DNA of 64,000 bases from Tsukamurella ocularis (GCF_024807615.1 NZ_JANUCJ010000001.1:744001-808000); one strand, 5' to 3'; shown: positions 1 through 9,244, numbered from the stretch's first letter. Notes: generated from the letters alone by a model not told the origin. Made by a program: numbers and translations.

Positions 1-810
1 GGCTACCCCGTCTCCGCGTCCCGCGGCGTCGACGGCGGCTATCAGCTGGCGGCCGGCGCCGCGCTGCCGCCGCTGGTCCTCGACGACGAGGAGGCGGTGG
101 CGATCGCCGTCGGGCTGCAGACCGCGGCCCAGGGCGGGATCGCCGGCATCGCCGAGACCTCGGTGCGGGCGCTGGGAAAGGTGGCGGCTGTGATGCCACC
201 GCGGCTGCGCAAGCGCGTCGAGGCACTGGGCGCCGTCACGCAGCCCGCCGTTCTTACCGGCGGCCCGGCCGTCGACCCGCGCGTACTCACCGGCCTCGCG
301 GAGGCGTGCCGCGCGGAGGAGCGGATCGAGTTCGGCTACACCGCCGCCGACGGGGCGCGCACCGACCGGCTCGCCGAGCCGATGCGGCTCGTGCCGCTCG
401 AGCGCCGCTGGTACCTCGTGGCCTACGACCTGTACCGCCACGACTGGCGCAGCTTCCGGCTCGACCGGATCAGCAGACCATCGAGCACGGGCGTCCGCTT
501 CCGGCCGCGCGAGCTGCCCGCCGAGGACGCCGCCGCCTACGTCCGCGCGTCCGTCGGCCAGCGCACGCCCGCGCACCGGATCGAATTCCACGTAGTCGCG
601 CCCGTCGAGCACGTGCGCCCGCTCATCGGCCGGTACGCGCGGCTGGAGGAGGTGTCGGACGGCACCGTCGTGCGGATGGAGGCCGACACGCTGGACTGGC
701 CCGCGATGGCGATCGCCGTGCTCGACGCGGAGGTCACCGTCGTCGAGCCCGCCGAGCTGACGGCCCACCTCGCCCGCTGGGCGGGAAACCTCGCCCGCGT
801 CCGCTCGTAA
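1..810 (+). CDS. WYL-domain transcriptional regulator, 5' end missing
   Basis: The reading frame is open from the first base, so the N-terminal helix-turn-helix lies upstream of the window. What remains is the end of the DNA-binding part (GYPV, then GGYQLA, the usual wing of the DeoR-type HTH in this family), a helical linker, and a WYL domain around residues 90-190 with the ERRWYLVAYD core and a following FRLDRI strand. Proteins of this type (YafY/PafBC-like) are cytoplasmic regulators; the WYL domain is a proposed ligand sensor. The target cannot be told from this sequence. It ends 9 bp before the gluQ start, so the two may be cotranscribed. Confidence 0.85.
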   Translation, partial: GYPVSASRGVDGGYQLAAGAALPPLVLDDEEAVAIAVGLQTAAQGGIAGIAETSVRALGKVAAVMPPRLRKRVEALGAVTQPAVLTGGPAVDPRVLTGLAEACRAEERIEFGYTAADGARTDRLAEPMRLVPLERRWYLVAYDLYRHDWRSFRLDRISRPSSTGVRFRPRELPAEDAAAYVRASVGQRTPAHRIEFHVVAPVEHVRPLIGRYARLEEVSDGTVVRMEADTLDWPAMAIAVLDAEVTVVEPAELTAHLARWAGNLARVRS

Positions 811-819
811 GCTGGGGCG

Positions 820-1677
820 GTGACTGCTGGACGGTACGCGCCGAGCCCGTCGGGCGACCTGCACGTGGGCAACCTGCGCACGGCCCTACTCGCCTGGCTC
901 TTCGCCCGCTCGACGGGGCGGGATTTCCTGCTGCGCGTCGAGGACCTGGACACCGGGCGCACCGCCGACGGTGCCGAGGCGCGCCAGCTCGCCGACCTCG
1001 CCGCTCTGGGACTGGACTGGGACGGCGAGACGGTGCGCCAGTCGTCGCGGACGGAGCGCTACGCGGCCGTGCTGGAGCGGCTCGACGTCTACGAGTGCTA
1101 CTGCACCCGCCGGGAGATCCTCGCCGCCCCGTCGGCGCCGCACGCCCCGGAGGGCGCCTACCCGGGAACGTGCCGCGACCTCACCGAGGCCGAACGGGAA
1201 GTGCGGCGGCGGGAGCGGCCCGCGGCGGTGCGCCTGCGCGCGACCGTCGACGAGTTCACGGTGACCGACGTGCTGCACGGCGAGTACACCGGCACGGTAG
1301 ACGATTTCGTGCTCCGGCGGGGCGACGGCATGTACGCCTACAACCTCGCCGTCGTGGTCGACGACGCCGCGCAGGGCATCGACCAGGTGGTGCGCGGAGA
1401 CGACCTCCTGCCGTCGGCACCGCGGCAGGCCTACCTGACGCGCCTGCTCGGCGGCATGCCGCCGACCTACGCCCACGTACCAATAGTACTGGGGCCCAAC
1501 GGCATTCGGCTCGCCAAGCGCGACGGTGCCGTCACCCTCGCCGAGCGCGGCGGGCCACCGGTGGTGCTGCCCGAGCTGGCCGCGAGCCTGGGGCTGCAGG
1601 GCCGCACGCCGCGAGAGATGCTCAACGACTTCGACCCCGCGCGGCTGCCGCGCGCACCCTGGACGCTACCGCTCTGA
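820..1677 (+). CDS. gluQ: glutamyl-Q tRNA(Asp) synthetase
   Basis: A 285-residue truncated paralogue of glutamyl-tRNA synthetase that lacks an anticodon-binding domain. Family members activate glutamate and attach it to the queuosine base at position 34 of tRNA-Asp. Visible are the class I signature near residue 8 ([12 protein letters not shown]), the zinc site typical of GluQ (CYC, then Y and C in YPGTC, about residues 92-115), and a KMSKS-like loop LAKRDGAVT. The start is a GTG 9 bp after the WYL gene. Its substrate requires queuosine in the cell, so the TGT-like domain encoded about 1.3 kb further on the other strand is relevant context. Confidence 0.9.
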   Translation: MTAGRYAPSPSGDLHVGNLRTALLAWLFARSTGRDFLLRVEDLDTGRTADGAEARQLADLAALGLDWDGETVRQSSRTERYAAVLERLDVYECYCTRREILAAPSAPHAPEGAYPGTCRDLTEAEREVRRRERPAAVRLRATVDEFTVTDVLHGEYTGTVDDFVLRRGDGMYAYNLAVVVDDAAQGIDQVVRGDDLLPSAPRQAYLTRLLGGMPPTYAHVPIVLGPNGIRLAKRDGAVTLAERGGPPVVLPELAASLGLQGRTPREMLNDFDPARLPRAPWTLPL

Positions 1678-1884
1678 CGCGGGCCGCTCCGCCGGCGCGG
1701 GCCCCAGCCTGGGCCGCTCGCAGATCCGCGAGCCGTGCGCGCCGGGGACGCCGGCGCCGTGGCGGACGAGGTTGCCCGCCGCGATCCCGGAGGCGAACTC
1801 CCGCAGCCATCCCGGGGACCGGTTCGTCGTCGTCGAGGCCGCCCGGGTGCCGCCGAAGACCTTCCTCATCTGCTGAATCCTCAT
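1666..1884 (-). CDS. small hypothetical protein
   Basis: A 72-residue reading frame whose third codon positions are almost all G or C, as in real genes of this genome. It begins 57 bp downstream of the GlxA-type regulator on the same strand and overlaps the gluQ end by 12 bp in a convergent arrangement. No signal peptide, membrane segment or known motif is visible; the sequence is rich in Arg, Gly and Ala. It might be a real small gene cotranscribed with the regulator, or a chance frame. Confidence 0.4.
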   Translation of the reverse strand: MRIQQMRKVFGGTRAASTTTNRSPGWLREFASGIAAGNLVRHGAGVPGAHGSRICERPRLGPAPAERPASER

Positions 1885-1941
1885 GTCCGAAACGCTATCC
1901 GGGGTGCGCCGCGCCGCCCAGGTGTGCGGTGCCGGAATTCC

Positions 1942-2931
1942 TCAAGATCCGGCCACGGGCCGGGTGGAGCTGCGCCCCACCTCGCTGCCGCGGAAGCGCT
2001 CACGGTAGGCCGTCGGCGCGAGTCCGGTCTGTCGTTTGAAGTGGTAGCGCAGCGTCTCCTCGGCGTCGAAGCCCGCGCGGCCGGTGATCACGGTGACGGA
2101 GTCGTTGGTCGTCTCCAGCAGCCGCATGGCGCGGTAGACCCGTTGCCGCATCAGCCATTCCAGCGGCGCGATGCCGGTGTACTGACGGAACCGGCGATGC
2201 AGCGTGCGGCGGGAGACGCCCGCACGGGCCGCCATGTCGTCGAGGCCCGCGACGCCGCCGATGCCGTGCGCGAGCCCCTGGAGGAAGTCGGCGAAGCGCT
2301 TGTCCATATCCGGCCGCAGCGTATCGATGTTCACGAACTGCGACTGGTCGCCGTCGCGGTGCGGCGCGACCACCAGGCGACGGGCCACCTCGTTCGCGGT
2401 GCCGGCGCCGTGATCGGAACGGATGAGGTGCAGGCACAGGTCGAGACCCGCCGCGGAGCCCGCGCCGGTGAGCACCGGGCCGTCCTGGATGTACAGCTCC
2501 GACGGCGTGACGTGCACCCGCGGGAAGCGGTACTGCAGCAGCCCCGCGTGCCGCCAGTGCGTCGTAGCTCGCCGGCCGTCGAGCAGGCCCGCCGCCGCCA
2601 GCGCGAAGGCGCCGGTGCATATGGAGACGATCCGCGCACCGTTCGCCGCGGCCGCGCGCAGCGGTTCGTGCCACTCTGGGTTCGAATCGGTCCGCGGGTC
2701 CGAGACCGCCGTGATGATGACGGTGTCGGCGCCCGCGATCTCGTCGAGGTCGTACGCCGGCCGCAGCACGGCACCGCCGAGCGTCCGCACGCCGTCGGCG
2801 GGCCCGCAGCCGCGCACGTCGTACCCGAGGGACGGAAGGTCGTGCCACTCGAAGCTCAGCGCCTCGACCACGGCGCCGTACTCGAGCAGGGTCATCCCAT
2901 CGCAGACGGGCAGCGCCACCACGTGGGACAT
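1942..2931 (-). CDS. GlxA-family AraC-type regulator
   Basis: A 329-residue two-domain regulator. Residues about 1-190 form a DJ-1/PfpI-like domain with the SICTGAFALAAAGLLDGR nucleophile-elbow motif and the TTHWRHA segment; the C-terminal third is an AraC-type double helix-turn-helix (SRRTLHRRFRQYTG, then the second HTH around the FDAEETLRYHF segment). The N-terminal domain of such proteins is a ligand-sensing relic rather than a proven enzyme. A related protein, also GlxA-like, is encoded at 32047-33012. The neighbours are unrelated, so no target is inferred. Confidence 0.88.
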   Translation of the reverse strand: MSHVVALPVCDGMTLLEYGAVVEALSFEWHDLPSLGYDVRGCGPADGVRTLGGAVLRPAYDLDEIAGADTVIITAVSDPRTDSNPEWHEPLRAAAANGARIVSICTGAFALAAAGLLDGRRATTHWRHAGLLQYRFPRVHVTPSELYIQDGPVLTGAGSAAGLDLCLHLIRSDHGAGTANEVARRLVVAPHRDGDQSQFVNIDTLRPDMDKRFADFLQGLAHGIGGVAGLDDMAARAGVSRRTLHRRFRQYTGIAPLEWLMRQRVYRAMRLLETTNDSVTVITGRAGFDAEETLRYHFKRQTGLAPTAYRERFRGSEVGRSSTRPVAGS

Positions 2932-2965
2932 GTCCGAATCCTACGGGGCGACGGGCCTCCGCGGC

Positions 2966-5900
2966 CTAGTCGGACTTGGCGAGGTGCTGCTGAGTGCCCT
3001 TGTAGTAGCGACCCAGGAACTCCTCCTTGAAGTCCCAATACGTGCCGTCGAGCATCGACTGCCGAATCTTCGCGACCAGGGAGACGATGAACTGCTCGTT
3101 ATGGATGGTGGCCAGCGTGGCCGCGAGACCCTCCTTCGCCTTGAACAGGTGATGGATGTACGCGCGGGTGTACTGCGAGGTGTAGTTCTGCGTCTCCGGA
3201 TCCAGCGGGCGGAAGTCCGTCTTGAACCGCGAATTGGTCACGTTGTAACGGCCGTCCAGCGAGTAGATCGCGCCGTTGCGGGCCACCCGAGACGGGGAGA
3301 CGCAGTCGAAGGTGTCGATGCCCTGCTCGACCGCGGCGAAGATGTCATCCGGCTCGGAGATGCCCAGCAGGTGCTTCGGCCGGTCCTCCTCGAGCTCCTG
3401 GTTCACCCAGCGCACGATGGTCGACAGGTTCGCCTTCTCCAGCGCGCCGCCAATGCCGTAGCCGCCGAAGCCGAGGCCGCCGGAGAGCCGGTCCTCCTCG
3501 CTCAGCGCGCGCAGGTCGCGGGCCGCCTTGCGGCGCAGGTCCTCGTACTGCGCGCCCTGCACGACACCCCACAGCGAGATCGCGTCCCGCCGTTGCGCGG
3601 TGAGCCAGTTGTGCTCGGAGAGGCAACGCCGCGCCCACAGGCGGGTGCGCTCCAGCGACTCCACCTGGTAGGCGCGCGTGTTGTGCAGGGTGGTCAGCTC
3701 GTCGAAGGCGAAGATGACGTCGGCGCCCAGCTGATGCTGAATCTGCATCGAAACTTCGGGCGTGAACCGGTGCTCGGTGCCATCGAGGTGGCTCAAGAAG
3801 GTCACGCCGTCGTCGTCGACGCGGGAGAGGCGGTCCTTGCCCTCGGCGATCGCGTCGTCGCCCTGGAGTTCCTCGCCGCCGGTCATGTCGATGACCTTCT
3901 TGAAACCCGAGCCGAGCGACATCACCTGGAAGCCACCGGAATCGGTAAAGGTAGGCCCGTCCCAGTTCATGAACGCGCCCAGGCCGCCGGCCTGCTCCAC
4001 GATCTCCGGGCCGGGCTGCAGGTACAGGTGGTAGGCGTTCGCCAGCACCGCCTGCGCCCCCAGCTCCGAGACAGCCTCGGGCAGAACCGTCTTCACCGTG
4101 GCCTTGGTGCCGACGGGGATGAAGGCGGGGGTGAGCATCTCGCCGTGCGGCGTGAGCAGCCGGCCGGCACGGCCGAGCGGACCGTCGGGGCCCTCGAGGC
4201 GCCCCTCGATCTCGAACCGCGTGGGGTCGCTGATGTGCTCGCTCTGGAGCCGGGTGCGGCTCGTCATCGAGCGGTAGTCGGAGCGCAGCGCGCTCAGCTC
4301 CGCCGCGATCGCCTTGTTCTGCTCGCGCAGCTGGGCGATCTCGTCGCGGGTGCGATCCCGGGCGACGATCGGGCCGGTCGCGGTCTGGTCCGGGCGCGGG
4401 ACACCGGGCCGCGCGACGGGGTACTCGGCGGTGTCCGGCGCGACGGTATCCGCCGCCGTGGCCATCTGTTCCGTGTCGGCGTACACGGGCGCCTGCTCGG
4501 TCACGTGCTCCTCGTCCTTGCCGAGGGGCACCAGTGGCACCGTCGGCGCGGCCGTGGGGAGCTCGACGCCGTTGGCAGTGCCGTTGGCGTGGCCGTTCAC
4601 GCCGGCATGCGCGACCCGCTCCGTGCCGCGGGCGGGCACGTCGGTCGCGCCGGCAGCGACGAGCTGCTCCGCCGGCACAGGAATCTCGGCCGTGACCGGC
4701 GCCGGGATCGCGGCGGTGTCGGCGTTCGCGTCGCCGCGGCCGAGCTGGGCGACGAGCGCCTCGCCCTCGATATCGACGTTGGGCAGGATCTTGTCGAGCC
4801 ACGTCGGCAGCCACCACGCCCACTTGCCGAGCAGCACCATCACCGACGGGATGAGCACCATCCGGACGATGAAGGCGTCGAGCAGCACCGCGGCGGCGAG
4901 ACCGAAGCCGATCTCCTTGATGAAGACCTGCTCGTTGAGCATGAACGACGCGAAGACCGAGATCATGATGATCGCGGCCGCAGTCACCACGCGGGCGCCG
5001 TACTGCACGCCCGTCACCACGGACTGCGTCGCGTCGCCGGTGTGCACGAACTCCTCGCGCATGCGGGAGACCAGGAACACCTGGTAATCCATCGCGAGGC
5101 CGAAGACGATGCCGATCAGGAAGATCGGCAGGAACGACACCAGCGGCTGGGTGTTGTCGATGATGCCGAGGGCGCCGTCGGTGAAGATCGCGGAGGTCAC
5201 GCCGAACGTGGCGACCACGGACAGCAAGAAGCCGAGAACCGCGGTGAGCGGCACCAGAATCGAGCGGAAAGCGACGAGCAACAGCAGGAACGCCAGGCCC
5301 ACGACGATCCCGAGATAGATCCACAGCGCGTCACCGAGCTTCTCCGAGATGTCCATCTCGATGGCGGTGCTACCCGCGACGCCGAGGTCCACGCCGAGGC
5401 GCGCCTTCGTGCCGGCGTCACCGTTGACCATCGTGCGGAGCTTGGTCACCAGGGTCTTGGTGTCTTCGTCGTTGGGGCCGGACTTGGGCGTCACGACGAT
5501 GGTCGCGGCCTTGTTGTCCGCCGCGAGCTGCGCGAGCTGCGCGTTCGCGATGAGCGGCGCGATATTGGGGTTCGTGTTCAGCTGATCGACGATCTGCTTG
5601 TAGGCGCCCAGGCGCTGGTTGGGCTGGGCCCCGGCACCGTCGACCGCGACGAGGAGGGTGCCGTTGGCGCCCTTGCCCCAGGCGTCGGAGATCAGGTCGT
5701 AGGCCTGGCGCTCCGACGTGCTCTTCTCGCTCATGCCCGAGCCGGGCAGGGCGGTCTTCATGTCCTTCATCGGGATCGCGAGGATGCCGAGCACCGCAAC
5801 GCCTGCGACAAGGGTGACGACGGGGACCTTCTTCACCAGATTCGCCCAGCGGAGGCCATTGGCGACGCGGCCCTCACCCTGGTCGGTGTCCTGCGGATGC

Positions 5901-7111
5901 AAGCCCTTGACCCGGCCGGCGAAGACCTTGGAGCCGAACAGGCCCAGCACAGCCGGCAGCAGGGTCAGCGCGACGATGACGGCGATGAACACGCCCCATG
6001 CGGCGGCGACACCCATCTGACCGAGGAAGTCCATGCCGATGAAGGCCAGCGCGGCGAGCGCAATGATCACCGTCAGGCCGGCGAAGATCACCGCGGTGCC
6101 GGCCGTGCCCACCGCGATGCCTGCGGCCTCGGCCCGCTGTTCCTTGGTGGTGGCGCCGAGGCGCCGTAGTTCGTGCCGGTATCTCGAGACGATGAACAGG
6201 GCGTAGTCGATGGTCACGGCCAGGCCGATCATCGACGTCAGGACCGTGGGGAAGGTGCCGAGCTCGACGAAGTGCGACGCGATCATGACGCCGCCGATGG
6301 CCACCGGGACCGCGATGATCGCGTTCAGCAGCGGGAGGCCCCACGCCACCAGCGAGGCGAAGGTGATGACCAGCACGATCGCGGCGACGATCATGCCGAT
6401 GATCTCGCTGGTCATGCCCATGTCCTCGGCGCCGCGCGCGGCGGAACCGTCGGCCTCGACCTGCAGGGTGCCGTTCGACGCGGCTTCGCCGGCTTCGCGG
6501 GCCTTCTTGATGTCCTCGGACAGGGTGTCCGGCAGATCCGTGACCTTGCCGAGGAAGTTCACCGTGATCTTGGCGGTCTTGCCGTCCGGGCTGACCGACG
6601 AGGTGGCCGCCGCGTCGGCGTCCTTCTGCGGCTGCGTCTTGGTCGACGCGATGGTCTTGCCCTGCTCGGTGACCGTCTCGAGCTTCGAACGCTGATCCGG
6701 GGTCAGCGCGTTCGTGTCCAGCTTGCCTGTCGGATTGTGCAGCAGCTCCGGGTCCTGGACGACGGAGACCTTCGTGCCGTCCTGATCCTTGGTGAGGTTC
6801 TTGATGTCGGCGATCGTGCGGTCGATGCCCGCCGCGGCCGCGGGGTCGGTGAGCTTGCCGTCCTTGGTGTGGAAGACGATGGTCGCCGAGGCGGTGGTGA
6901 ACGGGTCACCGCCGCTGTCTCCGAAGTTCTCGGAGACGATGTCCGTCGCCTTCGCCGAGGGGAGGCCCGGCAGCGAGAAGTTGTCGACCGTGGCGCCCTT
7001 GAGGGCCACGCCGCCGCCGAGCACGCCGACGAAGATCAGCAGCCAGGCCGCGATGACTTTGAAACGATTGAGGTAGGCGAACCTCCCCAACCGGTACAGG
7101 AACAGTGCCAT
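2966..7111 (-). CDS. MMPL/RND transporter fused to a TGT-like domain
   Basis: A single uninterrupted frame of 1381 residues. Residues 1 to about 778 are a complete MMPL (YdfJ-type) transporter: one N-terminal helix, a large exoplasmic domain, a five-helix block with the DYALFIVSRYRHE motif, a second exoplasmic domain and a second block with MDYQVFLVSRMREE. Residues about 779-948 are a hydrophilic Ala/Pro/Val/Thr-rich tail ending in a predicted coiled coil. Residues 949-1381 align with tRNA-guanine transglycosylase, with DSGGFQ near 1055, VVQG, and FDCVSPSR near 1267 (the nucleophile region). The zinc-binding CxCxxC is replaced by TQNYTS near 1304, and the GGLAVGE loop by GGALEK. The ATG at 7111 has GGAG 8 nt upstream; the ATG at 4267 that would start a free TGT has no visible ribosome-binding site. 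Confidence 0.85.
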   Translation of the reverse strand: MALFLYRLGRFAYLNRFKVIAAWLLIFVGVLGGGVALKGATVDNFSLPGLPSAKATDIVSENFGDSGGDPFTTASATIVFHTKDGKLTDPAAAAGIDRTIADIKNLTKDQDGTKVSVVQDPELLHNPTGKLDTNALTPDQRSKLETVTEQGKTIASTKTQPQKDADAAATSSVSPDGKTAKITVNFLGKVTDLPDTLSEDIKKAREAGEAASNGTLQVEADGSAARGAEDMGMTSEIIGMIVAAIVLVITFASLVAWGLPLLNAIIAVPVAIGGVMIASHFVELGTFPTVLTSMIGLAVTIDYALFIVSRYRHELRRLGATTKEQRAEAAGIAVGTAGTAVIFAGLTVIIALAALAFIGMDFLGQMGVAAAWGVFIAVIVALTLLPAVLGLFGSKVFAGRVKGLHPQDTDQGEGRVANGLRWANLVKKVPVVTLVAGVAVLGILAIPMKDMKTALPGSGMSEKSTSERQAYDLISDAWGKGANGTLLVAVDGAGAQPNQRLGAYKQIVDQLNTNPNIAPLIANAQLAQLAADNKAATIVVTPKSGPNDEDTKTLVTKLRTMVNGDAGTKARLGVDLGVAGSTAIEMDISEKLGDALWIYLGIVVGLAFLLLLVAFRSILVPLTAVLGFLLSVVATFGVTSAIFTDGALGIIDNTQPLVSFLPIFLIGIVFGLAMDYQVFLVSRMREEFVHTGDATQSVVTGVQYGARVVTAAAIIMISVFASFMLNEQVFIKEIGFGLAAAVLLDAFIVRMVLIPSVMVLLGKWAWWLPTWLDKILPNVDIEGEALVAQLGRGDANADTAAIPAPVTAEIPVPAEQLVAAGATDVPARGTERVAHAGVNGHANGTANGVELPTAAPTVPLVPLGKDEEHVTEQAPVYADTEQMATAADTVAPDTAEYPVARPGVPRPDQTATGPIVARDRTRDEIAQLREQNKAIAAELSALRSDYRSMTSRTRLQSEHISDPTRFEIEGRLEGPDGPLGRAGRLLTPHGEMLTPAFIPVGTKATVKTVLPEAVSELGAQAVLANAYHLYLQPGPEIVEQAGGLGAFMNWDGPTFTDSGGFQVMSLGSGFKKVIDMTGGEELQGDDAIAEGKDRLSRVDDDGVTFLSHLDGTEHRFTPEVSMQIQHQLGADVIFAFDELTTLHNTRAYQVESLERTRLWARRCLSEHNWLTAQRRDAISLWGVVQGAQYEDLRRKAARDLRALSEEDRLSGGLGFGGYGIGGALEKANLSTIVRWVNQELEEDRPKHLLGISEPDDIFAAVEQGIDTFDCVSPSRVARNGAIYSLDGRYNVTNSRFKTDFRPLDPETQNYTSQYTRAYIHHLFKAKEGLAATLATIHNEQFIVSLVAKIRQSMLDGTYWDFKEEFLGRYYKGTQQHLAKSD

Positions 7112-7254
7112 GCGAGTCACTCCGAGTCGTCGAGGCGCGGCGGGCTGCGCGATACAGGTCGTGTTCGAGTGTACCGATCGTTGCCGCCCGCAATAATGTC
7201 GCTGACCGGCACTTTTGTGAGGCTCATCACCGAACCGGGGGTACCGTGCAGGAC

Positions 7255-7644
7255 ATGACCGCATTTCAGCACTTCGCAACGCCTGTCACAGCCGTCGCGA
7301 CCGCAACAGTGTGCGGCCTGCTCCTCGCGGGCTGCGGCAATTCCTCCGACCCGGTCCCTGCGCCATCAGGCACGCCGACGGCCACCGCGACGGCGGCCCA
7401 GACCCGAGCCGAGATGTGCGGCCAGACCCGCGGCCCCGACGGGGCGCTGTACGTCCACGCGCTGGGCACCGTGAAGGTCGACTGTGCCGAGGCGATGCGC
7501 GTCGCCAACGCCTTCGGCCCGCAGATCGCGCAGGCGAAGCCCGTCACCGTCGAGGCCTGGAACTGCACCTTCCCGCAGACCCCCGGCATGCTCGCGCGCT
7601 GTGACAGCGGCGACAAGGCGATCGGCTTCTTCAGCTCCCACTGA
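7255..7644 (+). CDS. small lipoprotein of unknown function
   Basis: A 129-residue exported protein. The N-terminus has a signal peptide ending in the lipobox LLAGC near residue 26, followed by a Ser/Thr/Pro/Ala linker and a compact domain with four further cysteines (MCGQ, DCAE, NCTF, RCDS) that could form two disulfides. It is expected to be lipid-anchored on the outer face of the cytoplasmic membrane. The gene is divergent from the MMPL fusion and overlaps the NAT gene by 14 bp tail to tail. I chose the ATG at 7255; an in-frame GTG lies 9 bp upstream. Confidence 0.75.
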   Translation: MTAFQHFATPVTAVATATVCGLLLAGCGNSSDPVPAPSGTPTATATAAQTRAEMCGQTRGPDGALYVHALGTVKVDCAEAMRVANAFGPQIAQAKPVTVEAWNCTFPQTPGMLARCDSGDKAIGFFSSH

Positions 7645-8467
7645 CGGCCGCGAGCGCCGCGGCCTCGTCCTCGGGCAGGTCGATCGCGAAGGTCTCGGCG
7701 AGGATCGCCCGACGGTCCGCCGCCATGTACGGCACGGACTCCTTGAACCCGTCGGGGCGCGTCGTGATCACCGCGTCGCGCGTGAGCACATGTCGCTCGC
7801 CGGGCCGGTTGACCACAGCCATGAGCCGCCCGCGAAACGGCGAGTGCGGCGAAGCCGCGACGTAGAAGTTGGTCATCCGCAGGTCCGACCACGTGCGGTC
7901 GGTGAGCGCGAACCGGTACTGCGGCCGCCACTCGGCCGAACTCGGGTCGAGGAAATCCAGCTGCCACTCCTCGCCGAAGCCGACGGTCGACGCGGTGAGC
8001 CGGTAGCGCCAGCCGTCGGCGTCCTGTTCGAAGCCGCTCTCGAGCCGCAGCGGCGCGAGCGGGACGGCACCGAAGCCGACCTCGGCGAGGTGCGGCGCAC
8101 CGTCGACCTCGACGAGTAGCAGGGCGTGCGTGCTCGCCGACGGGCGGCCGTCGACCAGCACGCGACCGGACGCCGCCCCGAATCGGAAGCCCGTGCGCTG
8201 CAGCACCGCGGCCAGCAGCGGGACGTGACCCGTACAGCCGTAGCCGCGGCGGCCGTCGATCATGCGACGCTGCAGCGCGTCGACCGTGAGCTCGCCCGGA
8301 ATGCCGCGGACGGCGTCGAAGTTCTCCCACGGCAGCGTGGTCGCATGCGCCTGGACCAGCGCTGACAGGCCGTTGAGGTCGGGCGCAGGCGAGGCGCTCA
8401 GGCCGATCCGCTCCAGGTACCGCGGCAGGTCGAGGGCGGGCGCGCCCCAGGCACCGTCGTCGTTCAT
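7631..8467 (-). CDS. nat: arylamine N-acetyltransferase
   Basis: A 278-residue cytoplasmic enzyme that transfers acetyl from acetyl-CoA to arylamines, hydrazines and related amines. The Cys of the catalytic triad is in GRRGYGCTGH (about residue 78) and the His in the STHALLL strand. The third residue, normally Asp in a DVGFG motif, is Glu here (LAEVGFG, read directly at about 8076-8090). The start at 8467 is preceded by AGGAGG with 6 nt spacing, which decides against the upstream ATG at 8497. In mycobacteria NAT is linked to cholesterol catabolism; none of those genes is nearby. Confidence 0.85.
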   Translation of the reverse strand: MNDDGAWGAPALDLPRYLERIGLSASPAPDLNGLSALVQAHATTLPWENFDAVRGIPGELTVDALQRRMIDGRRGYGCTGHVPLLAAVLQRTGFRFGAASGRVLVDGRPSASTHALLLVEVDGAPHLAEVGFGAVPLAPLRLESGFEQDADGWRYRLTASTVGFGEEWQLDFLDPSSAEWRPQYRFALTDRTWSDLRMTNFYVAASPHSPFRGRLMAVVNRPGERHVLTRDAVITTRPDGFKESVPYMAADRRAILAETFAIDLPEDEAAALAAVSGS

Positions 8468-8578
8468 TCGTTTCCTCCTCGCAGAACCCCCGATCATCGT
8501 GCCTCACCCGCGCGGACTACGCAGGCCCACTCGCGCGGGTGATCCGCCGCCGCGGGTTCCGTCCCTAGCGTTCCCCGT

Positions 8579-9244
8579 ATGAAGAAACTGCTGGTGGGCG
8601 CCCTGCTGGTGCTCGTCTTCCTCGCCTACTCCCTGCCTCCCTACCTCACGGGCGGGAGCCGCGTCCCGCTCGACGGTCAGCCGAACTGGTACTACGGGCT
8701 GCTCGTCGGGCACATCCTGCTCGGGTCGGTGGCGATGCTCGCCGGGCTGGTGCAGCTGGGCCGCCGCTGGTTCGCGAAGTACCACTGGATCGCCGGCCGG
8801 ATCTACGTCGCGTGCGCGCTGCCGGTGGGGCTCGCGGCCATTGCGATCGGCACCGTCACGCCCTTCGGGCCGGCGAACGCCGCCTCCAACGTGACGCTGG
8901 GCTCGCTGATGCTGCTTTTCACGGCACTCGGCGTCCGCGCGATCGTGGGCGGCGACGTGGCCTCCCACCGTCGCTGGATGCTGCGCAGCGCGGCACTCAT
9001 GTACTCGGTGATCATCAACCGGATCCTGGGGCCGGTCGTCTTTCTGGTCCTCGACGCCGCCGGTGCGCCCAGCTCGATGACAGACGCCGTAGGACCCGCA
9101 CTCGTCGCGTGGCCGAGCTGGCTGATCGCGATCGTCTTCTGCGAGTGGTGGCTACGGCGCGGCACGCATCGGCCCTGGAACGGGAGAAACCCCCTCCGAT
9201 CGGAATCGGAGAGGGTTTCCCTCAGCGGTGGCGGGGGGATTTGA
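8579..9244 (+). CDS. DUF2306-like integral membrane protein
   Basis: A 221-residue protein with about six membrane helices starting from the first residues. The segment LGRRWFAKYHWIAGRIYV and the SHRRWMLRSAALMYSVIINR segment match the DUF2306 family, whose function is unknown but whose conserved His and Arg residues suggest redox or metal binding within the membrane. The last 20 or so residues are odd: they are translated from the terminator hairpin at 9182-9223, and the stop codon lies within the antisense of tRNA-Ser(CGA). The natural C-terminus may therefore have been lost. Confidence 0.7.
   Translation: MKKLLVGALLVLVFLAYSLPPYLTGGSRVPLDGQPNWYYGLLVGHILLGSVAMLAGLVQLGRRWFAKYHWIAGRIYVACALPVGLAAIAIGTVTPFGPANAASNVTLGSLMLLFTALGVRAIVGGDVASHRRWMLRSAALMYSVIINRILGPVVFLVLDAAGAPSSMTDAVGPALVAWPSWLIAIVFCEWWLRRGTHRPWNGRNPLRSESERVSLSGGGGI
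9182..9223 (-). terminator. hairpin downstream of tRNA-Ser(CGA)
   Basis: Two 19-base arms (9182-9200 and 9205-9223) pair with a few mismatches around a 4-base loop. The structure starts 3 bases beyond the 3' end of the tRNA gene, so it is most simply its transcription terminator. It also lies inside the C-terminal codons of the membrane protein on the other strand. Confidence 0.65.

Noticed and set aside
306-2039. 577-codon frame overlapping the WYL and gluQ genes
   Set aside because: Arg-rich shadow; both genes in the other frame match known families.
4265-4267. Separate tgt gene starting at the internal ATG at 4267
   Set aside because: No ribosome-binding site precedes it, and the frame is continuous with the transporter, so I list one fused gene.
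2423-6169. 1248-codon frame on the plus strand, antisense to the MMPL fusion
   Set aside because: It is the complementary shadow of a GC-rich gene; the opposite strand has clear MMPL and TGT motifs and this frame has none.
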